The notes: generated from the letters alone by a model not told the origin. Shown: positions 44,807 through 53,944, numbered from the stretch's first letter. The stretch: 57,023 bases of DNA from Planctomycetaceae bacterium (GCA_028284145.1 JANQSH010000096.1:1-57023), one strand, 5' to 3'. Program-made: numbers and translations.

Positions 44807-45733
44807 TCAGCCCAGCACCTTGTCGATCGTGTCACGGAGTACTTTTGCGGAATTCTGCAGACCCATTTTTTCCTTGGGCCACAGGTCGATTTCCACATGC
44901 TGCATCACACCGGCTCGTCCGATGACCGTCGGAACGGACAGACAGACGTCGCGAATGCCGTACGCGCCATCCTGCAGTGACGAGACTGGCAGAACACGTC
45001 GCTGATCCAGCGCGATGCTGTGAATGACATCGGCAATCGAAACCCCGACTGCGAAACCAGCTCCGCCTTTTTTCCTGATGACTTCCGCTCCACTGCCGCG
45101 AGTTTTCTTTTCGACTTCGGCCAGTACGGAAGCATTCACGCCCGGCCATTTGTCCATCGGCAGACCTGCAACCTGCGCGGCCGACCAGATCGGGACCATA
45201 CTGTCGCCATGTTCGCCCAACAGCAAAGCCGCGACTTGCGTGGGCGGGACGTTCAATCTTTGTGCCAGCAATCCCCGGAAGCGGGTTGTATCAAGGACGG
45301 TTCCCAGGCCAATCACCTGCTGTGGAGGCAAACTCAGGTCTTTGACGGCAAGATACGTCAGCACGTCAACCGGATTGGAGACGACAAATACAATCGCATC
45401 CTTTCGCATGCTGTGGTTTTTGATGTCGGCCAGAATCGTGCGGAACAATTCCACATTGCGGTTGATCAGATCGAGTCGACTTTCATCTGGTTTCCGCCGC
45501 AATCCCGCCGTGATCACAATCACATCGCTGTCTTTGACCTGTTCAGTTCCACCAGCCGTGATGACTTGATCAGAGATCAGCGAACTGCCGTGCAGCAGAT
45601 CGAGCGCCTGACCTTCGCAGAGATCCTGATTGACATCGACCAATGCAATTTCGCGAACAATGCCGCCTGCCTGCAATGCGAACCCGGCACAGGAACCGAC
45701 AAGCCCTCCGCCACCAATAATGCTGACTTTCAT
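44807..45733 (-). CDS. Lactate/malate dehydrogenase of the BMC operon
   Basis: NAD-dependent 2-hydroxyacid dehydrogenase, 308 residues; the ATG at 45733 has GAGAGA upstream (a TTG lies 12 bp earlier). N-terminal VSIIGGGGLVGSCAGFAL and the Asp of ALVDVNQD bind NAD. GEHGDSMVPIWS holds the catalytic His and LDTTRFR the substrate Arg. In the mobile loop (TAGLRRKPDESRLDL) the specificity position is Arg, as in malate dehydrogenases, where lactate dehydrogenases have Gln. PVM BMC loci usually annotate this gene as lactate dehydrogenase, for NAD recycling or lactate formation. Last gene of the operon; no targeting peptide seen. Confidence 0.88.
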   Translation of the reverse strand: MKVSIIGGGGLVGSCAGFALQAGGIVREIALVDVNQDLCEGQALDLLHGSSLISDQVITAGGTEQVKDSDVIVITAGLRRKPDESRLDLINRNVELFRTILADIKNHSMRKDAIVFVVSNPVDVLTYLAVKDLSLPPQQVIGLGTVLDTTRFRGLLAQRLNVPPTQVAALLLGEHGDSMVPIWSAAQVAGLPMDKWPGVNASVLAEVEKKTRGSGAEVIRKKGGAGFAVGVSIADVIHSIALDQRRVLPVSSLQDGAYGIRDVCLSVPTVIGRAGVMQHVEIDLWPKEKMGLQNSAKVLRDTIDKVLG

Positions 45734-45768
45734 GATCTCTCTCAATTCTCGTAACTGTTTGTTCCCTG

Positions 45769-45866
45769 GAGCAGTTTACCTTTTCGTGTAACGATTCTCG
45801 CTCGTGGGAGTCTGTGTTTGCAGACCAAAAGACGATTTTGCGGCACAGAAGAGCCGTAATACGCTT
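45769..45866 (+). repeat. R1 MITE-like element, copy 12 (inside BMC operon)
   Basis: Starts GAGCAGTTTACCTTTTCGTG and ends GCCGTAATACGCTT, left flank TG. It lies between the aldolase and dehydrogenase genes, so it is probably transcribed as part of the operon mRNA. Confidence 0.8.
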
Positions 45867-45939
45867 CCATTGGCCGCGACCACTACGTGTCGCGGTACGG
45901 CTTTGTGAAGCAATGTGGCTATGACTTCCTGATCTGGGT

Positions 45940-45957
45940 TTCCCGCCTGCGCGGGAA
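45940..45957. repeat. Short palindromic repeat TTCCCGC-CTGC-GCGGGAA
   Basis: 7-bp perfect stem with a CTGC loop, embedded in a longer shared context (GATCTGG, then the stem, then AAT). A second copy is at 48336-48353. This resembles widespread REP-like intergenic hairpins. Confidence 0.6.
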
Positions 45958-45970
45958 TGATGAAAACAGA

Positions 45971-46876
45971 TCACGCTTTCGTCAAAGTCGACATCACCTG
46001 ATCGGTGATCGTCTTGACGAGATCATCGACATTGGCACTACCATTCTGTCCGGCAGGAGCCGCCGAAGGTTTGTTTGACGCTCCCTGCAGATAACCGGGA
46101 TACTTCGGCGCTTCTTCAAACGCACACTGCTGAGGCATGTTCTCTTTGTATCCATCGCGGAAGGCACTGTTGCCGCACAGATCGCAGTCTTCGACATGGA
46201 ATCGCGGATCATCGAAGCCGAGCCGCTTCTTCAAATCGAGCAACTCGCGCGTCTTCTGTTCAGAGAAGTAGTCGACGTTGCCCAACTGTCGAGAGAGCAT
46301 CAAAATGTTGCAATAGGCATCAAGGATTTCGGTCTTCCAGTACGCATCTTCCAGGTCTTTCCCGAATGTCACCGTGCCGTGGCTTTTGAGAATCACCGTA
46401 TTCGTGCCGTTCTTGACGAAGGGAATCACAGTATCGGCAAACTCCTGTCCGCCGGGCGTTTCATACGGGGCAATCGGCACTTCGCCCATGAAGACTTCGA
46501 CCTCCGGCAGCACACATTGCGGGATCGCTTCGCCAGCGACCGCGAAAGCCGTGGCATGAGGGGGATGGCAATGCACGACCGCTTTGACATCGGGTCGCTC
46601 TTTCATGATCGTCAGGTGCAGCAGCACTTCGCTGGTTCGTTTGCGGGTACCAGCGATCTGATTGCCGTCCAGATCGACTGCACAGATATCTTCCGGTTTC
46701 ATGAAACCTTTGCAGATCATCGTGGGGGAGCAGAGAACTTCATTCTCGCCGACACGAATCGAGATGTTGCCATCGTTGGCGGCGGCGAAACCTTTGTTGT
46801 AAACACGGCGACCGATCTCGCAGATCTGTTCTTTCAGGGCACGATCATGAATTCCGGAATTCCAGGGGTTGCTCAT
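45971..46876 (-). CDS. Class II aldolase (fuculose/rhamnulose-phosphate type) with BMC encapsulation peptide
   Basis: 301 residues. The class II aldolase/adducin fold is shown by GFAAANDGNISIRVGENEVL, the zinc ligands in VVHCHPPHATAFAVAGEAIP and KSHGTVTFG. A Pro/Ala/Gly-rich linker leads to the C-terminal amphipathic helix VDDLVKTITDQVMSTL, a typical encapsulation peptide. In the characterised PVM compartments the aldolase splits fuculose- or rhamnulose-1-phosphate to DHAP and lactaldehyde. A Cys cluster (DCDLCGNSAF) follows the aldolase core; its role is unclear. Confidence 0.93.
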   Translation of the reverse strand: MSNPWNSGIHDRALKEQICEIGRRVYNKGFAAANDGNISIRVGENEVLCSPTMICKGFMKPEDICAVDLDGNQIAGTRKRTSEVLLHLTIMKERPDVKAVVHCHPPHATAFAVAGEAIPQCVLPEVEVFMGEVPIAPYETPGGQEFADTVIPFVKNGTNTVILKSHGTVTFGKDLEDAYWKTEILDAYCNILMLSRQLGNVDYFSEQKTRELLDLKKRLGFDDPRFHVEDCDLCGNSAFRDGYKENMPQQCAFEEAPKYPGYLQGASNKPSAAPAGQNGSANVDDLVKTITDQVMSTLTKA

Positions 46877-46884
46877 TGTTCTTC

Positions 46885-47166
46885 CTATTCCACGTCAATG
46901 GTGTCCAGGATCGCTGCGTTATACGCGTCGATCGGTTTTTGATTGGGGTGAAAGGGAGCTGATGCCTCCGGACCTTCCGCGACCGCGATTTTGCATCCCT
47001 GGCTGGCTCCCAATTCGTCGAAGATCACAAATGGTTCTCCACGACCATTCTTCCTGCCTTTGATTTCCGCATGCGACAGTGACACACCCAACTTCCAGCT
47101 GGCCCCCCGTAAAGTGGGGTGGGCTTTGGAGAGCGTCACTTTGCCAATGATTTCCACAACTCGCAT
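46885..47166 (-). CDS. BMC vertex protein (BMC-P, EutN/CcmL family)
   Basis: 93 residues. N-terminal MRVVEIIGKVTLSKAHPTLR and FVIFDELGASQGCKIAVAEG are the pentamer-forming motifs. It caps vertices of the icosahedral shell. One of three BMC-P genes in the operon, as is usual for PVM loci. 8 bp upstream of the aldolase start, so tightly coupled. Confidence 0.95.
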   Translation of the reverse strand: MRVVEIIGKVTLSKAHPTLRGASWKLGVSLSHAEIKGRKNGRGEPFVIFDELGASQGCKIAVAEGPEASAPFHPNQKPIDAYNAAILDTIDVE

Positions 47167-47211
47167 CGGTTCTCATCCTGAACGACGACATCTCGCCGTC
47201 CTTTGTCTCTC

Positions 47212-47868
47212 TTATTTTTTCATCAGGGTTTTCAACAGATTCTTCAATTCAAAATAGCTGCGGTCCAGCGGGTTGATGGCCCACAGGTTAGGGTTCAGTT
47301 CCTTAATCGCGGCGACAACATCACCAGCCTGCTTCAGGACCACCGCTCTCACTTTGTCGTTTCGATTCGCGAGGCAGGCAGCCTTGACCGGTTGTTGCGA
47401 TATGATCAAAACATCGGTCGCCTCGGCACGGCAGATCGCACTGATCCCCTTTGCCGCGGCTTCGGCACAGTCAGCTGCCGAAACCTGCGACCATTGGCCC
47501 GAATACAAGTCGTTCATCAGCTGGTCGGTGCTCTCAGTCCTGTCGACAGAGATCATATGCCATCGTGATTGCGAAGCAGGCTCCCTCTTCTCCACATTCG
47601 GCATTTCGACACGCTGCCAGGAAATCTGATTCGTTCGAAGAAAGTCCAATGCGGAGGGGGTCAGCACCGAGTTTTTCCCGATGCGAATCACGCCAGACCT
47701 GTTGACGCGGCTCCTCAAGGTTTCTTCGGTGACGACCGCTTCACAAATGTCAGCTTTGTTGTATAACGATGTATCGGCACCGTTGCTGGCGCAAGAGACG
47801 CTCCGATCCGCCAGTTTCCGCATGACGGCTCCCACGACCTGCTTGATCAATTCATCGTTGACGTTCAT
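47212..47868 (-). CDS. BMC cargo protein with degenerate RpiB/LacA-like domain, function unknown
   Basis: 218 residues. Residues 1-21 (MNVNDELIKQVVGAVMRKLA) form an amphipathic helix like an encapsulation peptide. Residues about 60-85 (VIRIGKNSVLTPSALDFLR) resemble a motif of BMC-associated proteins such as EutT. The C-terminal half (AACLANRNDKVRAVVLKQAG, then ELNPNLWAINPLDRSYFELK) aligns by eye with the end of RpiB/LacA sugar-phosphate isomerases, but the catalytic Cys-Gly-Thr-Gly is replaced (ISQQP). It is conserved in position in such loci as far as known, yet has no defined activity. Confidence 0.75.
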   Translation of the reverse strand: MNVNDELIKQVVGAVMRKLADRSVSCASNGADTSLYNKADICEAVVTEETLRSRVNRSGVIRIGKNSVLTPSALDFLRTNQISWQRVEMPNVEKREPASQSRWHMISVDRTESTDQLMNDLYSGQWSQVSAADCAEAAAKGISAICRAEATDVLIISQQPVKAACLANRNDKVRAVVLKQAGDVVAAIKELNPNLWAINPLDRSYFELKNLLKTLMKK

Positions 47869-47958
47869 TGCTGTTTCTTACCTTCAAAACCGGTTGATGG
47901 CGGATTTTCACACATCAATCATGATGTGAAATCGCAGAACACAGAGGTTTTGAAACGA

Positions 47959-48222
47959 TCATTGTTTCGCGTCTGCCACTCCCAACACGGCCCATCGCAC
48001 GGGGGTCGCTTTGGAATTCATCATCTCTCTGACTGAAGCACCGTCGCTGTGAATCATCACCACATCGCCCCGACCGCAACCAAGCTCATCGATCACCAAT
48101 AATGGTTCCCCTTCCGGGTCACCGTTGATGTCCTGCACCTGCACCACCAGCAACTTCCACCCGGTGAGATCCGGATGCTTGACTGTGGCCGTCGCATGGC
48201 CGATGACGGTTGCCAGTTGCAT
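47959..48222 (-). CDS. BMC vertex protein (BMC-P, EutN/CcmL family)
   Basis: 87 residues: MQLATVIGHATATVKHPDLT, GWKLLVVQVQDINGDPEGEP and LLVIDELGCGRGDVVMIHSD. Second of three BMC-P paralogs; shorter C-terminus than the others. A 203-bp spacer upstream carries three hairpins. Confidence 0.95.
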   Translation of the reverse strand: MQLATVIGHATATVKHPDLTGWKLLVVQVQDINGDPEGEPLLVIDELGCGRGDVVMIHSDGASVREMMNSKATPVRWAVLGVADAKQ

Positions 48223-48259
48223 CAGACAAAATTTCCCCGGTTTTTCGGTTTTCGCGTGC

Positions 48260-48353
48260 CACTGCTGGCTTGCCCGGCAGTGCGATTTTCAAGTTCTCAT
48301 TCCCATGCAAATGGGAATCCACGTTTTGATCTGGTTTCCCGCCTGCGCGGGAA
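48260..48353. promoter_or_regulatory. Three consecutive hairpins between the aldehyde dehydrogenase and BMC-P genes
   Basis: 48260-48268 pairs with 48274-48282 (CACTGCTGG / CCGGCAGTG, one G-U pair). 48299-48306 pairs with 48311-48318 (ATTCCCAT / ATGGGAAT, loop GCAA). 48336-48342 pairs with 48347-48353 (TTCCCGC / GCGGGAA, loop CTGC). They fill most of the 203-bp spacer within the operon. Possible roles are mRNA processing or stabilisation; there is no T-run. Confidence 0.55.
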
Positions 48354-48425
48354 TAATTTTCATTCGTGTTTTCGTCTATTTCGTGTTTTTTGTGGTCAGC
48401 TTCTTCATCGTGATGGACTATACCC

Positions 48426-49856
48426 TCACACGATCCGCAGATCATCGACCATCACACAACGACGGACACGCGTGAACGTCAACGGGTTGGTTACTCCTTC
48501 GCCAGTCGGCGTGGCGATGCTGAAGGAGAGATAACCTTCACCCCCCAGTCCCAAACCAGCACCACACGGCCCGTTTTTGATGAACAGCGTCGTGTCCATC
48601 AGGCGTCCCATCGTCGTCATGTTCCGTACATTGCGAGAATGAATCAGACTGGTGTGACGGAATCCGTGTTCAAATTCCTTCGCCAATTGAATCGCATGTT
48701 CGGCATCGCGACTGCGGACGAACGGCACGAACGGCATCATCTGTTCTTCCGGCACGAACGGGTTGTCGGTGTTGGTCTCGCCGAAGAGCAACTGCGTTCC
48801 GGCAGGAACGTTGACGCCGATTTTCTGCGCCAGGACAGCCGCATCCTGTCCGACGAGATCGCGATTGAGCACAGCATGTCCACCCGGCTCTTTGGGCGGA
48901 TCAAACGCCAGATCGGTCAGCCGCTGAATCTCCTCACAGTTCAGTTGATATCCACCGTGTCGGCTCATGGCGTTAAGCAATGAATGAAAAATACTGTCGA
49001 CCGCGAAGACTTCCTTCTCGCCGATACAGAGCAGGTTGTTGTCATATGCGGCACCGGTGATAATCGATTTTGCAGCGTTATCCATGTCGGCCGTTTCATC
49101 GACGACGACGGGCGGATTACCGGGGCCTGCAACGATCGCCCGTTTGCGGCTCTCCATCGCAGCTCGTGCAACAAATGGACCACCCGTTACACACAACAGC
49201 CGCACACCACGATGCTCAAAAATTTCGTTTGCTGACTCAATTGTTGGCTCGCCAATGATCGTGACCAGGTTCTCCAATCCCGTGGCTTTATAAATGGCAC
49301 GGTTGAATCGTCGCACGCCTTCGCACGCAATCCGGGCACCACCGGGATGTGGATTGACGACCAGCGTATTCCCCGATGCAACCATGTTGACGACATTGCC
49401 AGCGAGTGTTGGCAACGAATGTGTGACAGGAGTGATCGCGCCAATCACACCGAAGGGAGCATACTCGGTAACCATCAAACCATGATCGCCGCTCATGGCG
49501 TCACACCGCATGAATTCGACGCCCGGCACGTTCCTGATGATCTGCAACTTCTCGATTTTGTGATCGAGTCGGCCAATTTTGGTTTCTTCCAGTTCCGCCC
49601 GACCGAGTTCTTCCGCCTGATCGAAGCAGATCTGTTTGACGATTTCGATCGCCTTGACGCGATCGCTGATCGGCACTTCGGAGAGTTTCAGAAATGCGTC
49701 GTTGGCAGCAGTAACGGCGTCATCCACGTTTTTGAATACGCCCCAGTCGCCGTCCGCTTTTGATGGGGATGCGGCTGAGAATCCATTTCGGCGATTCAAT
49801 TGAGTAATGACTTCCTGAACGACCGCGCGAATGGCGTCTTCGGTTGCAACACTCAT
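48426..49856 (-). CDS. CoA-acylating aldehyde dehydrogenase of the BMC (PduP/EutE-like)
   Basis: 476 residues. The N-terminal helix [20 protein letters not shown] is an encapsulation peptide, separated by a linker from the enzyme. Core motifs: [58 protein letters not shown] with the catalytic Cys in [11 protein letters not shown]. It oxidises lactaldehyde (or propionaldehyde-like substrate) to the acyl-CoA with NAD and CoA inside the shell. Central enzyme of the compartment. Confidence 0.94.
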   Translation of the reverse strand: MSVATEDAIRAVVQEVITQLNRRNGFSAASPSKADGDWGVFKNVDDAVTAANDAFLKLSEVPISDRVKAIEIVKQICFDQAEELGRAELEETKIGRLDHKIEKLQIIRNVPGVEFMRCDAMSGDHGLMVTEYAPFGVIGAITPVTHSLPTLAGNVVNMVASGNTLVVNPHPGGARIACEGVRRFNRAIYKATGLENLVTIIGEPTIESANEIFEHRGVRLLCVTGGPFVARAAMESRKRAIVAGPGNPPVVVDETADMDNAAKSIITGAAYDNNLLCIGEKEVFAVDSIFHSLLNAMSRHGGYQLNCEEIQRLTDLAFDPPKEPGGHAVLNRDLVGQDAAVLAQKIGVNVPAGTQLLFGETNTDNPFVPEEQMMPFVPFVRSRDAEHAIQLAKEFEHGFRHTSLIHSRNVRNMTTMGRLMDTTLFIKNGPCGAGLGLGGEGYLSFSIATPTGEGVTNPLTFTRVRRCVMVDDLRIV

Positions 49857-49966
49857 GGTGGCTTGCTTTCTTTTTCGTCTTTATGATGTCAAACACGCTT
49901 TTTGCGTGCCGTTATTTCAATACTGTCAACTGGGGTAGCAGGTGGAAGCTTGTCCTGCGGGAATGA

Positions 49967-50281
49967 TCAATCCTCACTCGCATTAAAAATCGTGTTTGTA
50001 CCCAGCTGTACCTGGTCAACAACGCCAATCACAGCCGCATCAATCGGCAGGTTTTTGGTCTCGGGCGTGAACCGGGCACTGGATCCCTGCACGCACAACA
50101 CGACTTCTCCCTCTCCCACACCAACCGGATCGACCACCACAAACGATCGACCAGTGGGCTGCAAGTCGCTCTGGTCTTTTTCGTTCACGCGTAACGGTTC
50201 GACAATCAGCAATTTCTGGCCGACCATCACGTCAACCTTCTGCGTCGAAACCAGACTGCCTTTGATTCGTCCCAAAAACAT
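49967..50281 (-). CDS. BMC vertex protein (BMC-P, EutN/CcmL family)
   Basis: 104 residues: MFLGRIKGSLVSTQKVDVMV, GQKLLIVEPL, SFVVVDPVGVGEGEVVLCVQ, and DAAVIGVVDQVQL. Third BMC-P paralog, with a longer loop (NEKDQSDLQPTGR) after the second strand. The gene follows ackA by 15 bp. Confidence 0.95.
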   Translation of the reverse strand: MFLGRIKGSLVSTQKVDVMVGQKLLIVEPLRVNEKDQSDLQPTGRSFVVVDPVGVGEGEVVLCVQGSSARFTPETKNLPIDAAVIGVVDQVQLGTNTIFNASED

Positions 50282-50296
50282 CGGTGACTCTCCGGT

Positions 50297-51484
50297 TCAC
50301 TTTTCCTGCAACACTTCAGCCGTCTGACGCGCCACAATCAATTCTTCATTTGTCGGGACAACCCAGAGCTGTGTCCGGCTGCCTTCAGCGGATATACACG
50401 ATTCGCCACTCACGTTCTGATTCCGTTCGGTATCGAGTTCGATGCCCGCCCATTCCATATTCCGGCAAGTACCTTCCCGGATTCGCCGGCTGTTTTCCCC
50501 AATCCCACCAGTGAAGACGATGGCATCGGCTCCTCCCAGAATTGTCAGGTAACCACCGACGTAATGCCGAATCGATGCAACGAATGTATTCAACGCCAGG
50601 TCTGCCCGGGTATTACCATCCGCTGCCGCCTCTTCCAGATCCCGCACGTCACCGCTGAGACCACTCATGCCGAGCAGTCCGCTGCGGTTCGCCAGGTCTT
50701 CCAGCAATTCGTCAAGCGATTTTCCCGTTGCGCGAATTAACACAGGCAGTGCGAAGGGATCGAAGTCCCCCACACGGTTGTTGTGTGGTAATCCCGTCTG
50801 CGGACTCATCCCCAGACTGTTCGCCTGCGATTCACCATTGCGAATTGCACAGAGCGAATTGCTCCCTCCCAAGTGGCATGAAATCACGCGCAAGTCTTCG
50901 CGATCCAGAATTTCCCCAATCCGCTGCCCGATATACCGATGACTCGCCCCGTGGAATCCCCAGCGTTGCACTTCATGCTCATCCTGCCACTGGTAAGGTA
51001 CCGCGTAGGTACGGTTCTCTGGCGGGATCGTTTCGTGAAACGCCGTTTCAAGAGACGCGACTAAAGGAATTTCGGGAAACGCTTCGCGAAGCTGACGCAT
51101 CGCCTTGACGTACGGCGGATTGTGCGCCGGGGCAATGTCCGACAACGCGTCCATCTTCTCCAGCAGCGCATCATCAATCTGTCGTACGCCGCTCAAATTG
51201 CCCGCGAACACCGCTTTGAAACCAATCGCCGACACCTCCGCAACAGACTCGAGGCATCCAAATTCGGAATGCGTCAGTTGATCGAGGCAAATCCTCACCG
51301 CCGCCGCATGGTCCGGTACATTTTGTTGAACCGTGTTGGTATGCGATCCGATTCCGACCGAACAACTGCTTTCCGATTCTCCAATCCGATCTATTCCACC
51401 GCGCGCCAGCTGCGCCTCAGTAGTCAGGTCGAACAACCGGTATTTGAAACTGGTCGATCCCAAATTGGCAACGAGAACTTTCAT
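50297..51484 (-). CDS. ackA: Acetate kinase (short-chain acyl kinase) of the BMC operon
   Basis: 395 residues. Motifs of the ASKHA acetate kinase family: [69 protein letters not shown], and [15 protein letters not shown]. It converts the acyl-phosphate made by PduL to the free acid with ATP formation, here probably lactyl- or acetyl-phosphate. No encapsulation peptide is visible, so it probably acts outside the shell. Confidence 0.94.
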   Translation of the reverse strand: MKVLVANLGSTSFKYRLFDLTTEAQLARGGIDRIGESESSCSVGIGSHTNTVQQNVPDHAAAVRICLDQLTHSEFGCLESVAEVSAIGFKAVFAGNLSGVRQIDDALLEKMDALSDIAPAHNPPYVKAMRQLREAFPEIPLVASLETAFHETIPPENRTYAVPYQWQDEHEVQRWGFHGASHRYIGQRIGEILDREDLRVISCHLGGSNSLCAIRNGESQANSLGMSPQTGLPHNNRVGDFDPFALPVLIRATGKSLDELLEDLANRSGLLGMSGLSGDVRDLEEAAADGNTRADLALNTFVASIRHYVGGYLTILGGADAIVFTGGIGENSRRIREGTCRNMEWAGIELDTERNQNVSGESCISAEGSRTQLWVVPTNEELIVARQTAEVLQEK

Positions 51485-51580
51485 TGAGCTGATTCCGTGC
51501 TCGGGTTGAAGGGAGAGATTTCATTACCGTAATAGCGTGTTCGCCACGTGGCGGCCTGCCACAATCTGCAAACACGCCTG

Positions 51581-51681
51581 GAACGTATTACGCTCTTTTG
51601 TGCCGCGATGAGCGTCGTCAGCCCTGCAAACACAGGCCCCCACGAGCCAGCAGAGACGTCACACCGGAAGGTAAACTGCTC
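51581..51681 (-). repeat. R1 MITE-like element, copy 13 (inside BMC operon)
   Basis: Minus-orientation copy from GAACGTATTACGCTCTTTTG to GAAGGTAAACTGCTC, left flank TG, right flank TA (51682-51683). Read on the minus strand, the TA plus the first G of the element is the TAG stop codon of the BMC-H gene. Confidence 0.85.
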
Positions 51682-51950
51682 TAAACAAACTGATCCAGCA
51701 ATGACTGTTCCGGTCGCGGAATCAGGTGAGCCGAGACCAGTTCGCCACACTGCGAAGCCGCAGAGGCACCGGCGTCGACAGCTGCCCGAACCGAACCGAC
51801 ATCGCCCTGAATGACGGTCGTGACAAACGCACCGCCGATTTGAATCTGTTTGACGAGCGTCACATTGGCTGCCTTCAGCATGGCATCCGACGCTTCGATC
51901 TGGGCAACCAGCCCTTTGGTTTCCACTAATCCAATTGCTTCACCGCTCAT
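51681..51950 (-). CDS. BMC hexameric shell protein (BMC-H)
   Basis: 89 residues, single BMC domain: [40 protein letters not shown] and VTTVIQGDVGSVRAAVDAGA. Pore loop region reads QIGGAF. Forms hexagonal facets of the shell. Second of the two BMC-H genes; its stop codon is contributed by an R1 element. Confidence 0.96.
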   Translation of the reverse strand: MSGEAIGLVETKGLVAQIEASDAMLKAANVTLVKQIQIGGAFVTTVIQGDVGSVRAAVDAGASAASQCGELVSAHLIPRPEQSLLDQFV

Positions 51951-52032
51951 GTTTTCTTCTTTTCAAATTCCAGAGTGAATCGAGTTGTCAGCGCCGCCTG
52001 CCCGACCGTGCGAGACGACGTCATTCGCCAGG

Positions 52033-52326
52033 TTATTTGGCGGCTTTTGCTGCGGGCAGTACATTGCTCAGCTCTTCGTGCGGACGTGGAATGACCTGCA
52101 CGCTGACCACTTCGCCGATTTTGCTGCCGGCACTGGCACCTGCATCGAGAGCCGCTTTGACAGCGGCAACATCACCCACGACAAATGCCGTTACCAGACC
52201 ACTACCCACTTTGTCCCAGCCTGTCATGCGGACATTTGCCGCCTTCAACATGGCATCAACCGCCTCGACCAGACAAACGAGACCTTTCGTCTCGATCATT
52301 CCCAATGCTTCCATCGCCTTCGCCAT
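52033..52326 (-). CDS. BMC hexameric shell protein (BMC-H)
   Basis: 97 residues: [40 protein letters not shown] and [20 protein letters not shown], ending with an Ala/Lys tail (LPAAKAAK). The pore loop VGSGLV is typical of abundant BMC-H proteins, so this is probably the major facet protein. Preceded by a palindrome TTCGGGCCCGAA at 52354-52365 in the leader. Confidence 0.97.
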   Translation of the reverse strand: MAKAMEALGMIETKGLVCLVEAVDAMLKAANVRMTGWDKVGSGLVTAFVVGDVAAVKAALDAGASAGSKIGEVVSVQVIPRPHEELSNVLPAAKAAK

Positions 52327-52353
52327 TTCTAAAGTCTCCGAAAAGGTTCTAAT

Positions 52354-52365
52354 TTCGGGCCCGAA
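52354..52365. promoter_or_regulatory. Perfect 12-bp palindrome upstream of the first BMC-H gene
   Basis: TTCGGGCCCGAA lies 28 bp upstream of the BMC-H start in the 89-bp spacer after pduL. It could be a protein-binding site or an mRNA feature that lifts shell-protein expression. Function is guesswork. Confidence 0.3.
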
Positions 52366-52415
52366 GGTCTACACTCGGACCACTCGTGACAGTTCTGGAA
52401 AACTCGGTTTCCAAC

Positions 52416-53132
52416 TTACTTCCTGCAGGAGCACGCATCGGACGATTTCTTCAGCAGTTCGACGTTCGTTGCGTCATCCAGATTGACCGCGTTGCCTTCA
52501 TCGGTATCGATGTGGACTTCCAGCTTGATGTTCTCTCCCGCGCGAACAACCAGGTCTTCGAGCACGGTCGTGCAACCTGGTGATTCAATTCGCAGATCCA
52601 TCCTGTCGCCATTCTGGATGCCATAATGTTCGAGATCACCCGGCCCCATATGTACATGCCGCATGGCACGAATCACGCCCTGCTTCAGTTCGACCACACC
52701 TTCCGGCCCCACGAGAACGCAGCCGGGCGTCCCTTCGATATCACCACTGATTCGCACCGGAATATCGATGCCCAGCGATATTGCGTCGGTGAATGCAAGT
52801 TCGACCTGAGAATCACCTCTGCAGGGACCAAGCACACGCACGTTCGGCAGCATCCTCCGTCGCGGTCCGACCACAGCGACCGTTTGTGTTGCGGCGTAGT
52901 AACCGTCCTGATAGAGGTCCTTTTGAATCTCGAGCTGCGCTCCTTTTCCGAAGAGAATTTCGACATGCTCATCGGTCAGATGGACATGCCGGGCCGAAAT
53001 GTTGACAACCAGCGGATTTCGCGTTGATGAAGGAACGCCGTTGGATTGTGCCGGATCAAGATGTTGCAACAGGACATCGCGTACCACACGTTCGACGTCA
53101 TTGCGGGAATAGGGAGTAGCGAGTTGTGTCAT
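52416..53132 (-). CDS. pduL: PduL-type phosphotransacylase with encapsulation peptide
   Basis: 238 residues. N-terminal helix [18 protein letters not shown] is an encapsulation peptide. The two PduL beta-barrel repeats contain the zinc-binding His motifs [20 protein letters not shown] and [19 protein letters not shown]. It exchanges CoA of the acyl-CoA for phosphate within the compartment, regenerating CoA. The C-terminus ends with a Cys-containing tail (SSDACSCRK). Second gene of the operon, 21 bp after the regulator. Confidence 0.95.
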   Translation of the reverse strand: MTQLATPYSRNDVERVVRDVLLQHLDPAQSNGVPSSTRNPLVVNISARHVHLTDEHVEILFGKGAQLEIQKDLYQDGYYAATQTVAVVGPRRRMLPNVRVLGPCRGDSQVELAFTDAISLGIDIPVRISGDIEGTPGCVLVGPEGVVELKQGVIRAMRHVHMGPGDLEHYGIQNGDRMDLRIESPGCTTVLEDLVVRAGENIKLEVHIDTDEGNAVNLDDATNVELLKKSSDACSCRK

Positions 53133-53153
53133 GTTGATGATCTGCCTGCTGCG

Positions 53154-53912
53154 TTATTTTGAGTTGATCACATCCAGCTTGACGCCGGCCTTTCGAATGA
53201 TGCTTTTCCAGTTCTCGTCGATTCCATCATCCATCACGAAACGATCGACTTCTTCCAGTTCACAAAGATGTGCCAGGGCGGAATGCCCCAACTTGCTGCT
53301 GTCGGTCACCACAATCACTTCTTCAGCGGACTGCATCATTTGTCGCTCGGTTTCAACCAGCATGGCGTTGCTGTTGAACAGGCCCGCTTCGGTGACTCCT
53401 CCAATGCTCATAACCAACCGTCGCACATGAATTCGCTCCAACGTTCCCACGGCCATTGGTCCCAGGGCGACCCCCGTTTTCGGGTAGACATAACCTCCCA
53501 CGGCAATGAGTTCGATATTCGGTTGATTCACCAGCAGATTGATAATGGGGACCGAATTAGTCACGACTTGCAACGACTTGCCGATCAGTTTTCGGGCCAC
53601 CTCCAAAGTTGTTGTCCCGCCATCGAGCAGCACGGCTTCGCCTGGCTGGATGATATCTGCGACATGGCTGGCAATCTCCTCTTTCTGGTAAAGAGCCGAC
53701 AGCCGCCGGTCTTCAAAATCTGTCAACGACTCTCCAACATAGGTTGCACCACCACGCGTACGTCGAACCTGCCCAATTCCGTCAAGATATTCCAAATCCC
53801 GTCGAACAGTTGATTCACTGGCCTGCACTTCACTGACAAGCTCATGAAGAGATATAAACCCTTTCTCTTCAATTACTTGAACTATTTTATTCCATCTGGC
53901 ATCGCGTAACAT
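53154..53912 (-). CDS. DeoR-family transcriptional regulator of the BMC operon
   Basis: 252 residues from the ATG at 53912 (a GTG lies two codons earlier). N-terminal winged helix: RWNKIVQVIEEKGFISLHEL, VSEVQASESTVRRDLEYLDG. C-terminal sensor domain with VLLDGGTTTLEVARKL, VVTNSVPIINLL and VVTDSSKLGHSALAHL, which binds sugar phosphates in this family. As promoter-proximal gene it probably represses its own operon until fuculose- or rhamnulose-phosphate appears. Confidence 0.94.
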   Translation of the reverse strand: MLRDARWNKIVQVIEEKGFISLHELVSEVQASESTVRRDLEYLDGIGQVRRTRGGATYVGESLTDFEDRRLSALYQKEEIASHVADIIQPGEAVLLDGGTTTLEVARKLIGKSLQVVTNSVPIINLLVNQPNIELIAVGGYVYPKTGVALGPMAVGTLERIHVRRLVMSIGGVTEAGLFNSNAMLVETERQMMQSAEEVIVVTDSSKLGHSALAHLCELEEVDRFVMDDGIDENWKSIIRKAGVKLDVINSK

Positions 53913-53944
53913 TGGCACTCATTGCATCTGGGAGTTGATCTTAT

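Noticed and set aside
45020..45754. Long plus-strand frames opposite the dehydrogenase and other BMC genes
   Set aside because: Shadow frames of strongly conserved minus-strand genes; no motifs of their own.
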